This document shows, one piece after another, positions 36,044 through 45,159 of a stretch of 64,000 nucleotides of DNA. The stretch lies in the NCBI GenBank assembly GCA_020631865.1, contig JACKGS010000002.1, positions 186,001-250,000 of the forward strand. The letters run 5' to 3'. Positions within the stretch are counted from its first letter, which is position 1. Each line of letters opens with the position of its first letter. The position numbers were made by a program, and so were the translations under genes. The notes under the pieces are model-generated. The model was given only the letters and a program-made list of their open reading frames with translations, was not told where the DNA came from and ran no database searches. Source of the DNA: Candidatus Nomurabacteria bacterium (GTDB lineage Bacteria > Patescibacteriota > Saccharimonadia > Saccharimonadales > UBA7683).

Positions 36044-36820
36044 TTAGGGTGATTCGGCTTGGTTCCAGAGTAAATTGAACAGTTGGGTTTGTTGACGAGC
36101 GAGCTTTTGGCTGTATATCTCTACACCAAAGATATCGTCGTTTTCGTAGTTTAGTAACCCAACGACATTGTCATAAATGTAGGTTTCAAATTCTATTTTG
36201 AAGATATTTGGGTCAATATATTTAGTTTGAGCTAGTGGTAATTCAGCGCCTGGTTCATTGGCGCGATCAGGGTTGTTGGTAAGGTCAAAACTTTTTAGCT
36301 TTTTCTCTTGGTAACGCTGCCGCATTTTTTCAGCAAAGTGTTTGCCAAGGTGTTTGTCAAGACCAGCAAGTTCAAATACGCGGAACTCTCCTCCAGCTTT
36401 ACTGAGGTTGAAGTTCATTTGCTTGAGGCCATCAATTCCCTTGTATTCAATGATTTTGGTGTGAGTAGGGGATTGATGCTGCAAGTTTTCTAAAATATGT
36501 ACTGCGGCAGGGAGCGAGCTTCTGAGTGTCTCGGCTTTGCGTTCACGCTCGCTGACTAAAAACTCAATAACCTCAGGCGACTGCGCCTCGTAGCTTGTCC
36601 CATAGTGGCGCTCATGAATAGTAATAAGCTGTTTTTCGGCAAGTTCCTCTAAAAGGGGATATAGTTTTGTACGTCCAGTTTTTAATCCTTTACTAATGGT
36701 AAGAACAGTATTTTGGCCGTATTGTAGTAAAAAGAGATATACCAGCGCCTGTTCTCGCTCTAATCCGAGTTGTTTTAAATAATTGACAACTTTATTCTGA
36801 AGTGACTTATCAACATGCAT
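36044..36820 (-). CDS. TrmB-family transcriptional regulator
   Basis: A 258-residue regulator. An N-terminal winged helix (about 8-78: YLKQLGLEREQALVYLFLLQ, GLKTGRTKLYPLLEELAEKQLI) matches TrmB/PF01978, followed by a helical linker and a C-terminal effector-like domain (about 115-258). TrmB proteins usually control sugar or other metabolic genes. It is divergent from the membrane protein at 36925, and a TGTCTG/CAGACA palindrome lies between them, the likely operator. The effector is unknown. Confidence 0.85.
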   Translation of the reverse strand: MHVDKSLQNKVVNYLKQLGLEREQALVYLFLLQYGQNTVLTISKGLKTGRTKLYPLLEELAEKQLITIHERHYGTSYEAQSPEVIEFLVSERERKAETLRSSLPAAVHILENLQHQSPTHTKIIEYKGIDGLKQMNFNLSKAGGEFRVFELAGLDKHLGKHFAEKMRQRYQEKKLKSFDLTNNPDRANEPGAELPLAQTKYIDPNIFKIEFETYIYDNVVGLLNYENDDIFGVEIYSQKLARQQTQLFNLLWNQAESP

Positions 36821-36841
36821 GTGGTCATCATAGCAAATAAA

Positions 36842-36859
36842 TGTCTGTTTGTCCAGACA
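36842..36859. promoter_or_regulatory. Candidate operator TGTCTG-N6-CAGACA
   Basis: A perfect 6-bp palindrome with a 6-base spacer between the divergent TrmB regulator and the PQ-loop-like membrane gene, 21 bases upstream of the regulator start. A plausible autoregulatory site. Confidence 0.5.
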
Positions 36860-36924
36860 ACTTGTAGTAGGTATATAAAATTGTGTTATGATGGTGTATG
36901 AAAAAGGAGTATTTTTAGTAAATA

Positions 36925-37536
36925 ATGAAGGACTTTATAGCATATTTAGCGGCGATTTTAGCAATTGTTTCGGTTATTCCATATTTGATAGATATTATAA
37001 AAAAGCGTACTAAACCAAATATAGTTTCATGGTCAACTTGGACTTTGTTAACAATGATCGCAACAATCGCTACTTTTTCTGCCGGTGAGTACAGGGCTGC
37101 GTTATTATTGCTGGGCAGTACGACCTCTACACTTTTAGTGGTGTTACTTGGGTTGAAGTATGGAATTGCTAAGCTTGCTCTATTTGATGTTTTCTGCTGG
37201 CTGGCTGCTCTAGGCGGTATTATTTTGTGGCAAGCCTTTGACTCTCCGACAATCGCCATTATCATTACTGTTGCTACTGATTGTTTGGGTGTCTTACCAA
37301 CGATTCGTCATGCATGGAGTAGCCCAAAAGAAGAAACATGGCAGACATTTGTAGTTGGTGCAGTAGCGGCGCTTTTGACATTCCTGTCTCTAGAGACTTT
37401 TAATATCAACAACGTCTTGTATCCGGGGTATTTGGTATTCGCAAATTCAATTATTGCAATCACGGTAGTAATTAGACGCAGGCAAAAGGGTATTCCGCTC
37501 TCGCGCCGTTCTATACATGAAACTTTACATAATTAA
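36925..37536 (+). CDS. PQ-loop/SemiSWEET-like membrane protein
   Basis: A 203-residue protein with about seven hydrophobic helices in two similar halves: IPYLIDIIKKRTKPNIVSWSTW early and LPTIRHAWSSPKEETWQTFV later, each with a proline at a helix kink, as in PQ-loop transporters. Such proteins move sugars or amino acids. The divergent TrmB regulator, a family that often senses sugars, is consistent. The AAGGAG at about 36902 is far from this ATG, so the translation start is not certain. Confidence 0.65.
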   Translation: MKDFIAYLAAILAIVSVIPYLIDIIKKRTKPNIVSWSTWTLLTMIATIATFSAGEYRAALLLLGSTTSTLLVVLLGLKYGIAKLALFDVFCWLAALGGIILWQAFDSPTIAIIITVATDCLGVLPTIRHAWSSPKEETWQTFVVGAVAALLTFLSLETFNINNVLYPGYLVFANSIIAITVVIRRRQKGIPLSRRSIHETLHN

Positions 37537-37597
37537 GTTTTAAAGAAGTCTAAGCATTTCGTATGTTTCATGATTAAGTTCTGTTAGTATTGTAAAC

Positions 37598-38026
37598 ATG
37601 AAGATTTATTATACAGATGGAAGTTGTAGTCCAAACCCCGGCCCGGGTGGGTACTCGGTAATTCTGGTAGATGGTGAAAAGATGGAACCGGTACGATTAG
37701 GGTGTGACAATGAATCCACTAATATTAGGATGGAAGGTATGGCCTTAATTTCGGCGCTAGAGCACTCTGATGGTGAAAAATGTGAGATTTTTACAGATAG
37801 TGAATTCTGGATCAATGTAATTACTAAGTGGTCGCTGACATGGGAGGCGAATGGTTGGCAGAAGAAGGGTGGTATTAAGAATCTTGATATAGTCCAAGAG
37901 GTTTGTCCGCTGTATCGCAAATCTCAAGCAAAATTAACTTGGGTACGTGGGCATGTTGGAGACCCGGGTAATGAAATGGCTGACAGTTGGGCTAATAAAG
38001 CTAGATCTGAAAAGCTTGTAGTATAA
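37598..38026 (+). CDS. Ribonuclease H-family protein
   Basis: A 142-residue RNase H fold with the catalytic acids in order: D6 (YYTDGSC), Glu in NIRMEGMALISAL, Asp in EIFTDSEF and C-terminal His/Asp in VRGHVGDPGNEMADSWA. It should cleave RNA in RNA-DNA hybrids as RNase HI does. A TAGTAT seven bases before the start suggests a leaderless transcript. Its stop faces the convergent LysM-like gene. Confidence 0.9.
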   Translation: MKIYYTDGSCSPNPGPGGYSVILVDGEKMEPVRLGCDNESTNIRMEGMALISALEHSDGEKCEIFTDSEFWINVITKWSLTWEANGWQKKGGIKNLDIVQEVCPLYRKSQAKLTWVRGHVGDPGNEMADSWANKARSEKLVV

Positions 38027-38044
38027 AAATAATTGGCCGATGAG

Positions 38045-39022
38045 TTACGTTAGTTGATTCAGGGCGTCGATATCAACTTGAAATGCATTGCCAGCATACA
38101 CTGTATCGGGACTGTCTAAATTATTAAACCAAATGATTCCGTTTACTACATTGGCTATATCTTGGTTTGTCGCACTAAGGTTGTTTTCTTCTAGTGATTG
38201 GCGTGTTGCGCTCCATAAGCTTTGTCCTTTTTCGATATTTACTGAAATAATCTGGTTAGATTCACTCGGCGATTCTGTATCGGGTATTGGCAAATACTGT
38301 TTATAATCGTATGGGTTAAAGTCGCTTTGGGTGGTCGTCGGTGTTATTTCAGTTGGAATAGTAGAGTGGGAGTAGTTAGTTGTTGGGTTATAGATGGTGG
38401 TAGTGGTTTCTATCGCTGTATTTTTTGGAGTATCGTAACTCGCATCTTTATTGGCTTGTAATCCAAAAGCTGCTCCGGCAAGAGCTATTATGCCAACCGT
38501 ACCGGCTGTAAGCTTCACGGCTTTAGATTCGAATAATTGGCCGATTCTTGAATTATATCGACTAGCTGGTCGATAGCGGTTGGCGTATCTAGGGGTTCTA
38601 TGGATCATAGCTAGTCTTCCAAGTTTTGCGGCGACCTTCTGTCTCTTGTTAAGAAGTTTGTCTTTTAATGATAATTTATCTCTGTACAAAGATTCACGAA
38701 TAAATGGCTCGCTGACAAATAGTCCTGTTTCTTGGTTTGCAATGATTAGCTTGCGTAGCTTTTCAAATTGCTTGGGTGGCCTGGTTGACTTGCATAGTAG
38801 ACCTTCAATTTCACCCTTGTAACTAGATGGTGGCAGTAGGTCGATATTTAAGGGTTCGTCTTTAAGTTTTCTGCCATGTAGTTTTCTGTAGTGAAAACCT
38901 TGTTTTGTAGTGGTGACGGGTGCTTTGGTGTGTGAATTACGACTCTCTGAATCTCTCGATCCATAGCAGGTATTACTATTGCGTTGCTGGTTGAATGAAA
39001 AGACTGTTTCGCTAGTAGACAT
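38045..39022 (-). CDS. Single-pass membrane protein with C-terminal LysM-like domain
   Basis: A 325-residue protein. A basic cytoplasmic N-terminus (about 1-165, many Arg/Lys) precedes one transmembrane helix (about 173-192, LTAGTVGIIALAGAAFGLQA), a Thr/Ser/Pro linker and a C-terminal LysM-like domain (about 255-322: VNIEKGQSLWSATRQSL...VYAGNAFQVD). LysM domains bind peptidoglycan GlcNAc, so it may tether a cytoplasmic component to the wall. TATAAT nine bases before the ATG gives a near-leaderless start. Confidence 0.68.
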   Translation of the reverse strand: MSTSETVFSFNQQRNSNTCYGSRDSESRNSHTKAPVTTTKQGFHYRKLHGRKLKDEPLNIDLLPPSSYKGEIEGLLCKSTRPPKQFEKLRKLIIANQETGLFVSEPFIRESLYRDKLSLKDKLLNKRQKVAAKLGRLAMIHRTPRYANRYRPASRYNSRIGQLFESKAVKLTAGTVGIIALAGAAFGLQANKDASYDTPKNTAIETTTTIYNPTTNYSHSTIPTEITPTTTQSDFNPYDYKQYLPIPDTESPSESNQIISVNIEKGQSLWSATRQSLEENNLSATNQDIANVVNGIIWFNNLDSPDTVYAGNAFQVDIDALNQLT

Positions 39023-39169
39023 ATGATATTAATTATAGTCATATAATGGCACTTATGTCAAATTTTGTAATTGTAAGTAAACCTAAAAGGTAGGTTATTA
39101 CGATGTCCTGCATATGAAACCATTACTTCATGGTAATATTGATGTATACAGTGAGTCGAGGGAGATATT

Positions 39170-40819
39170 TTGAAACAAACACAGGCTTTGAGGGTAATGA
39201 TGGCAGGGGATTCGGTGTTTTTAACTGGTGCCCCGGGAAGCGGCAAGACATATGTGCTTAATCAGTTTATTAAATATGCCAAACAAGCGAAAAAACGAAT
39301 AGCAATCACAGCCAGTACGGGTATCGCGGCAACTCATATTGGAGGTACTACGGTTCATTCTTGGTCTGGGCTTGGTATACGTGAGGAGATAACTGATAGA
39401 GACGAAAAATGGCTTAAGGAAAACGACAGATTGTTAAAACGCTATAACAATATAGATATCTTGATTATTGATGAGGTTTCTATGATACATGGAAAGCGTT
39501 TAGATATGATTAACAGCGTGTGCAAATTACTTAGAGATAGCGATCAGCCATTTGGTGGACTTCAGGTTGTATTGACTGGAGATTTGTTTCAGTTACCACC
39601 AATCAATAGAGGTGATGAAAGTATCGATTTTGCGCATTTAAGTGAAACCTGGCAAGAGCTGAATCCCAAAATATGTTATTTAAATGAACAACACAGGCAG
39701 GCTAACGACTCTTTGCTAGATTTGCTAGAGGCAATGAGGGCAAACGACATTAATCAGGCTCATTATGATGCACTTGGTGAGAGGCTGGGGCTTGAATCAC
39801 CAGAGGATGTGGCGATAACTAAACTGTATTCACATAACGCTGATGTTGAGCAAATTAATGATAGTCATTTGAAGGCACTGGATGAAGAGATAAAGGTGTT
39901 TGTTATGGAGACGCACGGCGTACAGTCTAAGGTCGAGCAGTTGATTAAGAGCGTTTTAGCTCCAGAAATATTAGAACTAAAAGTTGGTGCAGAAGTAATG
40001 TTTGTGGCTAATAATTTTGCTGAAGGATATGTCAATGGAACTAGAGGGAGAGTAGTGGACTTTCGAGATGGCTTCCCTTATGTGGAGCTACAGAGAAACA
40101 GACGCGTAATTAAAGTGGCTACAAATAGCTGGGCATTAGAAGAGGACGGTAAAGAGCGTGCGCGAGTTACGCAGCTACCATTAAGGTTGGCATGGGCCAT
40201 TACTATTCATAAAAGCCAAGGAATGAGTTTGGATAGCGCAGAAATTGATCTCAGTCGTGCATTCACTCCCGGGATGGGATACGTTGCACTTTCTAGGGTG
40301 CGTACATTGGACGGTGTGTACTTGAAGGGTATAAATAATACTGCGCTGGCGATGCATTCAGAAATTTTTGATTTTGATACAACATTAAAACAATCATCTC
40401 AGAATCTAGCAACATCTATTTCAGATGATGATTATATATTTACATCAGAGGCACCAGAGGGGCCTAAGCTGAATAATAAGCTCAACGAAACACTGCTTGA
40501 AGTATTAAAGACGTGGCGTATGCAGGAGGCAGCCACAAGAAGAGTTCCTTTGTATATGATTGCCAGTAATAAAACTATAGAGACGCTTGCAACTGACACG
40601 CCAACCTCGGAATCAAAGCTGAAGCTGGTTACTGGAATTGGCCCAAAAATGATCGAAAGATACGGAGGTGAACTACTAGACATAATTAGAGAGCATCTAG
40701 GTGTTATGGAGATTCCTGATGAAAGAGATGAAAAGTTAAAACTGTTTCTTCAGCAAAGAGGTATTGTACTTTCAGAGGCCGATATCAAAACACTAAAATC
40801 GGTAATAAATGGTGAATAG
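39170..40819 (+). CDS. PIF1/RecD-like helicase with C-terminal HRDC domain
   Basis: A 549-residue superfamily 1 helicase. Walker A GAPGSGKT (20-27), ITASTGIAATHIGG (motif Ia), LIIDEVSMI (motif II), LTGDLFQLPP (motif III), YLNEQHRQ (motif IV region) and AITIHKSQGMSLD (motif V) identify PIF1. The last ~110 residues match HRDC (LLEVLKTWRMQEAATRRVP, LKLVTGIGPKMIERYG), a nucleic-acid-binding domain of RecQ and UvrD-type helicases, so this is a fusion. Start is TTG at 39170 with GAGGGAG upstream; no ATG keeps the conserved TQAL Q-motif. Confidence 0.9.
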   Translation: MKQTQALRVMMAGDSVFLTGAPGSGKTYVLNQFIKYAKQAKKRIAITASTGIAATHIGGTTVHSWSGLGIREEITDRDEKWLKENDRLLKRYNNIDILIIDEVSMIHGKRLDMINSVCKLLRDSDQPFGGLQVVLTGDLFQLPPINRGDESIDFAHLSETWQELNPKICYLNEQHRQANDSLLDLLEAMRANDINQAHYDALGERLGLESPEDVAITKLYSHNADVEQINDSHLKALDEEIKVFVMETHGVQSKVEQLIKSVLAPEILELKVGAEVMFVANNFAEGYVNGTRGRVVDFRDGFPYVELQRNRRVIKVATNSWALEEDGKERARVTQLPLRLAWAITIHKSQGMSLDSAEIDLSRAFTPGMGYVALSRVRTLDGVYLKGINNTALAMHSEIFDFDTTLKQSSQNLATSISDDDYIFTSEAPEGPKLNNKLNETLLEVLKTWRMQEAATRRVPLYMIASNKTIETLATDTPTSESKLKLVTGIGPKMIERYGGELLDIIREHLGVMEIPDERDEKLKLFLQQRGIVLSEADIKTLKSVINGE

Positions 40820-40856
40820 CAACCAGGAAGCACTATCTTCATAAGCTGAATAAAGA

Positions 40857-40862
40857 TATACT
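40857..40862 (+). promoter_or_regulatory. -10 box TATACT for the GH1 gene, leaderless
   Basis: TATACT ends seven bases before ATG 40870, placing transcription start on the start codon. Confidence 0.6.
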
Positions 40863-40869
40863 TAATATA

Positions 40870-42138
40870 ATGTCTGAAAGAAGGGTACAATTTCATTTCA
40901 CAAAAAAGTTTATGTGGGGAGCAAGCATCTCTACACATCAAGTAGAAGGTGGTAACTATAATCAATGGTCCGTATGGGAACTAGAGACTGCCAAGAGACG
41001 AGCATTGGATGCAGAAGATCAGTATGGCCATTTATCGATTTGGCCAAATGTTAAATCCGATGCGTCTATGCCTCATAATTATGTATCTGGTGATGCTTGC
41101 GATCACTTTAATTTGTATGAACAAGATTTTAAATTAGCCCAACAGATCGGCTTAGATGTAGTTAGGTGTGGTATAGAGTGGTCTAGAATCGAACCCGAGG
41201 AAGGTGAATTTAACGAAGAAGCTATCACACATTACATAAAATACTTCAATTCACTAAAAGCAAAGGGCATTAAGCCAGTTGTTACATTATGGCACTGGAG
41301 TGTCCCTGTTTGGTTTGCGCAAAAAGGTGGATTTTTAAAACAGCGCAATATAAAGTATTTCACAAGATATGTTAAACATATTTCTGAAAAACTTGGAGTT
41401 CATTTTAACTACGTTATTACTTTAAACGAGCCTACCGTTTATGCTGTAATGAGCTACCACGAACGACGATGGCCGCCAGAGGGTGTATCTAAAATACAAA
41501 CCCTGAGAGTGATGCTGAATCTGGCAAAAGCTCATAATAAATCTTATAAGATAATTAAGAAGGCTAGACCAAGTACAAAGATTGGCCTTGCTCATAATTG
41601 TGCATATTTTTATACGGGTGACGATTCAATTATTTCTAAGGCGGTAGTTTGGATCTGCCATAGATTTAGCAATGAATTTTTTGTAAACAGGGTTAAGCGA
41701 AGGCAGGATTTTTTTGGATTAAATTATTATTTCGCAAATAAGATATGTGGGACAAGAGTGCATAATGATAATAAGGCAATCAACGACCTAGGATGGGATA
41801 TGCAGCCAGATAAAGTTGGCCCACTAGCTGGGCAGTTGTATAAAAAATATAGATTACCAATACTGATTACTGAAAGTGGAGTTGCTGATATGAAAGACCA
41901 GTACCGTAAGTGGTGGATTACTGAAAGCGTCAAGGCTTTAAACTTAGCATTGAAAAATAATACGAGCATTATTGGCTACATACACTGGAGCCTACTAGAT
42001 AACTTTGAATGGGCAGAAGGTTTCTGGCCAAGGTTCGGATTGATCGAAGTAGATTATAAAACTAAAAAACGAAAAGTTCGTGAATCGGCAAAATTTTATG
42101 CGCGTTTAATTAAAGCTGTTCACGATCATAATGGTTGA
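40870..42138 (+). CDS. Family 1 glycoside hydrolase (beta-glucosidase-like)
   Basis: A 422-residue (beta/alpha)8 barrel enzyme. Acid/base E187 lies in TLNEPTV and nucleophile E335 in ITESGVAD; the N-terminal KFMWGASISTHQVEGG, WSRIEPEEGEFNEEAI and C-terminal HWSLLDNFEWAEGFWPRFGLIEVD are GH1 hallmarks. No signal peptide, so it acts inside the cell on imported beta-glycosides or phospho-glycosides. It is somewhat shorter than typical 450-480-residue members because some loops after the acid/base are reduced. Monocistronic with its own promoter. Confidence 0.92.
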   Translation: MSERRVQFHFTKKFMWGASISTHQVEGGNYNQWSVWELETAKRRALDAEDQYGHLSIWPNVKSDASMPHNYVSGDACDHFNLYEQDFKLAQQIGLDVVRCGIEWSRIEPEEGEFNEEAITHYIKYFNSLKAKGIKPVVTLWHWSVPVWFAQKGGFLKQRNIKYFTRYVKHISEKLGVHFNYVITLNEPTVYAVMSYHERRWPPEGVSKIQTLRVMLNLAKAHNKSYKIIKKARPSTKIGLAHNCAYFYTGDDSIISKAVVWICHRFSNEFFVNRVKRRQDFFGLNYYFANKICGTRVHNDNKAINDLGWDMQPDKVGPLAGQLYKKYRLPILITESGVADMKDQYRKWWITESVKALNLALKNNTSIIGYIHWSLLDNFEWAEGFWPRFGLIEVDYKTKKRKVRESAKFYARLIKAVHDHNG

Positions 42139-42212
42139 TTCTCGATTTTCTATTGTAAAAAGTTGAACGTACTAATATCTAGTAGAGAGTATCAAGAATA
42201 CAGGCCAATGTA

Positions 42213-42241
42213 TTGACAACTAAAAGGGAATAGTGTATTAT
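42213..42241 (+). promoter_or_regulatory. Consensus promoter of the glucosaminidase gene
   Basis: TTGACA (42213-42218), 17-base spacer, TATTAT (42236-42241), then seven bases to the ATG. Leaderless arrangement, as for the AbrB-PIN operon. Confidence 0.75.
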
Positions 42242-42248
42242 AAAAACT

Positions 42249-44246
42249 ATGTCTATTAGAATGAGCCCTGAAAAAAGAAAGGTTGTCCCTATTGCAATTG
42301 CTCTAATTTTAGTAACAGGTGCTCTGGCACTACGTAGTTGTGAAGAAGACGAGCAGGAGCCAAATAGCTCAGATGTAATTGCCGCAGAAGATATTCAATG
42401 TATACAATCTGGTTTTGACCTTGACAATAAAATTGATAACTTCCAACACGGCGGTGTTTTTAGCCCATGGAATGGTAAAGAGGCGGTTTTGACGTACGAA
42501 CTTCAGAGTGGTCAATATATTGGCCAGGTTGCCTCATGTTATTATGCAAACCCAGAAGAGGGTATTAAAAAGATTGGCGAAGTGAATAACATATCGAACA
42601 TAAATACTGTACAGCCGGGTTCATTTAAAATTGTTATTAATAATCCTCTCGAGGCGCGTATAACGGAGAAGTTGGATACAATAGAAGCGTTGGCGGCGCA
42701 TACTGGCTTTACCACTGAGCAGATAATTGCAATAAATGGGCAATCTACAGATTGGGCTCCGAGTGTTGGCGATACTATTAAATTACCAATCCAAGCTTCA
42801 GAAAAAGTTGAGGCACCCGACCCAAAAGATTCTTTAACTAACATTGAAAAAGAACGTTTGAAATTTATTGAAAAATGGGGATCATATGCCAGCGAGGTAG
42901 AGGAAAAATATGGCATTAATCAAGACGTTGTTTTAGCACAAGCATTACTAGAATCTACATATGCCTCTAGTTTGCTTACTATCGAAGCTAAAAATATTTT
43001 TGGTATACAAGCGCATCGTGGAGCAGAGAATACTGATTATTGGGACGGCAAAAAATATCCAAAGGAAACAACGGAATTTTTTACTGATGCAAAGTTGGAA
43101 GATCCGTATTGGCAGAAAAGGATAGTACGTATTGTAGGTAGGAGTGAAGAAGGGCTTAATGAAGTTCGGGTAATGGCAGACTTTCGTGTATATAACTCAT
43201 ATCGAGATAGTTTTATGGATTATGGAAATCGTATTGCAACCGAACCTGTATATAGAGAAGCCTACTCGAATCGAGCTAATATTGATAAGTTTATTACACA
43301 AGTAGCTGCAAAATATGCGACTGATCCTAATTATGCGGAAAAAGTTAGTGAAATCATTAATTCTTTAAGTAAGTTAAGGAAACTGCCTGATAGCCCTGAG
43401 CCCAAATCTCCCGAGTTACCTGAGGGGACTGGAGATTATGCTCTTGATTTTACAAATTTTCCGAATGAGGCTCGAGACAAAGATTTAAAAAAGCGGATGG
43501 AAGAAGCAGCTGCGTTGTTGAGTCCAGAGGGTTTTAAAGAATTTCAATCAACTCGTTTTATAAATAAATCAGAACTTGCTGCCGAGTTAATGGATGGTAT
43601 AGGCGAGGGTATTTACGAAAAATTATTGGGAACAGGAGAGTTCACGGCAGAGGAGATCAATGACATTACTATCGTTTTGCATCTCTGGGCAAATGGTTTA
43701 CCAGCTCTTGATTCAAAAGTAGGTTCACCAAGCAATGGTACGGTGGGCAATTCACACGAAGTAGCTTTAGAAACACAGATTCGTTCATGGGCAAATGTAT
43801 ATATAGCAACAAACAATAAATCTAGTGCACAAATTCTTGTCGGTGACACAGCTAATTATAACGAGGTATGGGTTTTGACCAGAAAACTTTTTGCCAGAGC
43901 TCTTCATGCTGGTTCGGGTATTCAAGATAGCGGTAGTCAGGAGTTCCCTGGATTAAATAATGAAGGGACAATCGGCATTGAAGTTCAGGCAGATTCAATA
44001 TATGACGTAGAATCGAGTCAATTTAGGGATATGGCATATACGGTAGTAGAAGTTCTTCTTCAATCTAAAAAAATTCAAGATAAAATGAGTCAGCAAGAAA
44101 TTAAAGAAGTAGTGCAGGCAAGTGTTATTGGTCACGGAAAAAATCATAGCAAATTTGAACCTGGTAGTGGTCTTGAGTTTGGGTGGGCGTACCGTACGCC
44201 AATTATTGATATGATATCAAAACTTGCATTCGATGTGACCAGATAA
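42249..44246 (+). CDS. Membrane-anchored LysM plus glucosaminidase (GH73-like) protein with a large unknown C-terminus
   Basis: A 665-residue exported protein with an N-terminal membrane segment (about 13-29). A LysM-like domain follows (about 137-180: DTIEALAAHTGFTTEQIIAING) and then a mannosyl-glycoprotein endo-beta-N-acetylglucosaminidase domain (about 205-375). There the likely catalytic Glu is in LAQALLESTYASS, followed by NIFGIQ and the YNSYRDSFMDYGNRI helix. GH73 enzymes cut GlcNAc-MurNAc bonds in peptidoglycan. The last ~280 residues (acidic linker, then a helical domain) match nothing I recognise. It sits directly before the dcw cluster. Confidence 0.85.
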   Translation: MSIRMSPEKRKVVPIAIALILVTGALALRSCEEDEQEPNSSDVIAAEDIQCIQSGFDLDNKIDNFQHGGVFSPWNGKEAVLTYELQSGQYIGQVASCYYANPEEGIKKIGEVNNISNINTVQPGSFKIVINNPLEARITEKLDTIEALAAHTGFTTEQIIAINGQSTDWAPSVGDTIKLPIQASEKVEAPDPKDSLTNIEKERLKFIEKWGSYASEVEEKYGINQDVVLAQALLESTYASSLLTIEAKNIFGIQAHRGAENTDYWDGKKYPKETTEFFTDAKLEDPYWQKRIVRIVGRSEEGLNEVRVMADFRVYNSYRDSFMDYGNRIATEPVYREAYSNRANIDKFITQVAAKYATDPNYAEKVSEIINSLSKLRKLPDSPEPKSPELPEGTGDYALDFTNFPNEARDKDLKKRMEEAAALLSPEGFKEFQSTRFINKSELAAELMDGIGEGIYEKLLGTGEFTAEEINDITIVLHLWANGLPALDSKVGSPSNGTVGNSHEVALETQIRSWANVYIATNNKSSAQILVGDTANYNEVWVLTRKLFARALHAGSGIQDSGSQEFPGLNNEGTIGIEVQADSIYDVESSQFRDMAYTVVEVLLQSKKIQDKMSQQEIKEVVQASVIGHGKNHSKFEPGSGLEFGWAYRTPIIDMISKLAFDVTR

Positions 44247-44334
44247 ACAGTTGTTTTAGTGATCCGATAAAAGTAGGTCTACCTGTTATTTATTGAAATT
44301 GTGGATAAAGTGGGTAATTTTATAAAAAAAGTAC

Positions 44335-44364
44335 TTGCAAGTGGGTGGTAGTGGGTAGTATTAT
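44335..44364 (+). promoter_or_regulatory. mraZ promoter with MraZ-box TGGGT repeats in the spacer
   Basis: TTGCAA (44335-44340) and TATTAT (44359-44364) are 18 bases apart. The spacer contains TGGGT-ggtag-TGGGT (44342-44346, 44352-44356), two boxes 5 bases apart exactly as in known MraZ operators; a further TGGGT is at 44311. MraZ would block its own promoter. Confidence 0.75.
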
Positions 44365-44420
44365 GATTGCAGTGGAAATGAACAGAAAGAAGTTCACCAC
44401 AAACAAACATTAAAAAAATT

Positions 44421-44795
44421 ATGGCCATGACTGATTACTTCCAACGCAAGCTTGACGACAAGCGCAGGTTAACAATACCTGCCGAGGTTCGAACAGAGTT
44501 TGCGAGCGGTGTAGTAGTTACGCGTGGGTTTGGAAAATACTTACATCTTTACAGTAAGGATGTATGGTACCAAACTGTTGAACCGGCACTACGAGGCGAT
44601 ATTCTTGACGAACAAATGGGCGACAAGAATGCAAAACTTCGGATGGGCAAGATCGAGGCAGACCTTGATCTTAAGCAGGGCAGGTTCACTTTAGATAATT
44701 CTTTGGTAGATTATGCCGGAATTAGTAAAGAGATTGTAGCAGTTAGAGCGGGGCAATACTGGCGTATTGTTGCAAGCGAACTTGCTGATATCTAG
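44421..44795 (+). CDS. mraZ: Transcriptional regulator MraZ
   Basis: A 124-residue double AbrB-like protein: RKLDDKRRLTIPAEVR in the first half and a second, more diverged half with QGRFTLDNSLVDYAGISK. MraZ forms rings and represses the division/cell-wall (dcw) cluster by binding TGGGN repeats, which are present in the upstream promoter. As usual it is the first gene of the cluster, with rsmH next, but a 364-base gap with a large inverted-repeat element separates the two here. Confidence 0.92.
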   Translation: MAMTDYFQRKLDDKRRLTIPAEVRTEFASGVVVTRGFGKYLHLYSKDVWYQTVEPALRGDILDEQMGDKNAKLRMGKIEADLDLKQGRFTLDNSLVDYAGISKEIVAVRAGQYWRIVASELADI

Positions 44796-44833
44796 CCATA
44801 GCACATTAACAACTAGTTCGTAAGTACCTACCT

Positions 44834-45074
44834 TTCGAGGTCAACTATCTGGTAGTTGACGTGAAAAATGAAGACAACACGTAAAATTGGTCTTAGTACA
44901 TTTTGGTTTTTATAAAACCTCCCAAAAACTCCACCTCACACATAAGTCTCTCTCGCTAACGAAACTGTAGTAATTTATGTAATTACCAATAAATCGTTAG
45001 CAATACAAAAACAAAAACATATCCATAATTAATGGAACAAAACAAAAATCAACTACCAGTTAGGTGACCTCGAA
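44834..45074. mobile_element. 241-bp element bounded by 26-bp inverted repeats (MITE-like or structured leader)
   Basis: The ends, 44834-44859 and 45049-45074, are inverted copies with 24 of 26 bases matching (both start TTCGAGGTCA on their own strand). The left arm also folds on itself (GTCAACTA-tctg-TAGTTGAC). Inside lie nested hairpins GCTAACGA/TCGTTAGC (44955-44962, 44994-45001) and GTAATT/AATTAC around 44969-44985. No coding sequence and no clear target duplication. It fills most of the mraZ-rsmH gap. Either a miniature inverted-repeat element or a large leader structure for rsmH. Confidence 0.5.
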
Positions 45075-45159
45075 CCATAGATAAATCGGAAATAGTTAAT
45101 ATAATTTGATTCAATTACTTGATTCAATGATATATAACCTATATTCTAATGATTAATTT

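Noticed and set aside
36897..36917. Six-codon ATG frame before the PQ-loop-like gene as a leader peptide
   Set aside because: Too short to separate from chance, and its only support is the SD-like AAGGAG inside it.
44300..44308. Perfect DnaA box TGTGGATAA upstream of mraZ as part of an origin
   Set aside because: It is a single box with no cluster, no DnaA or DnaN gene nearby, and lies inside a division operon.
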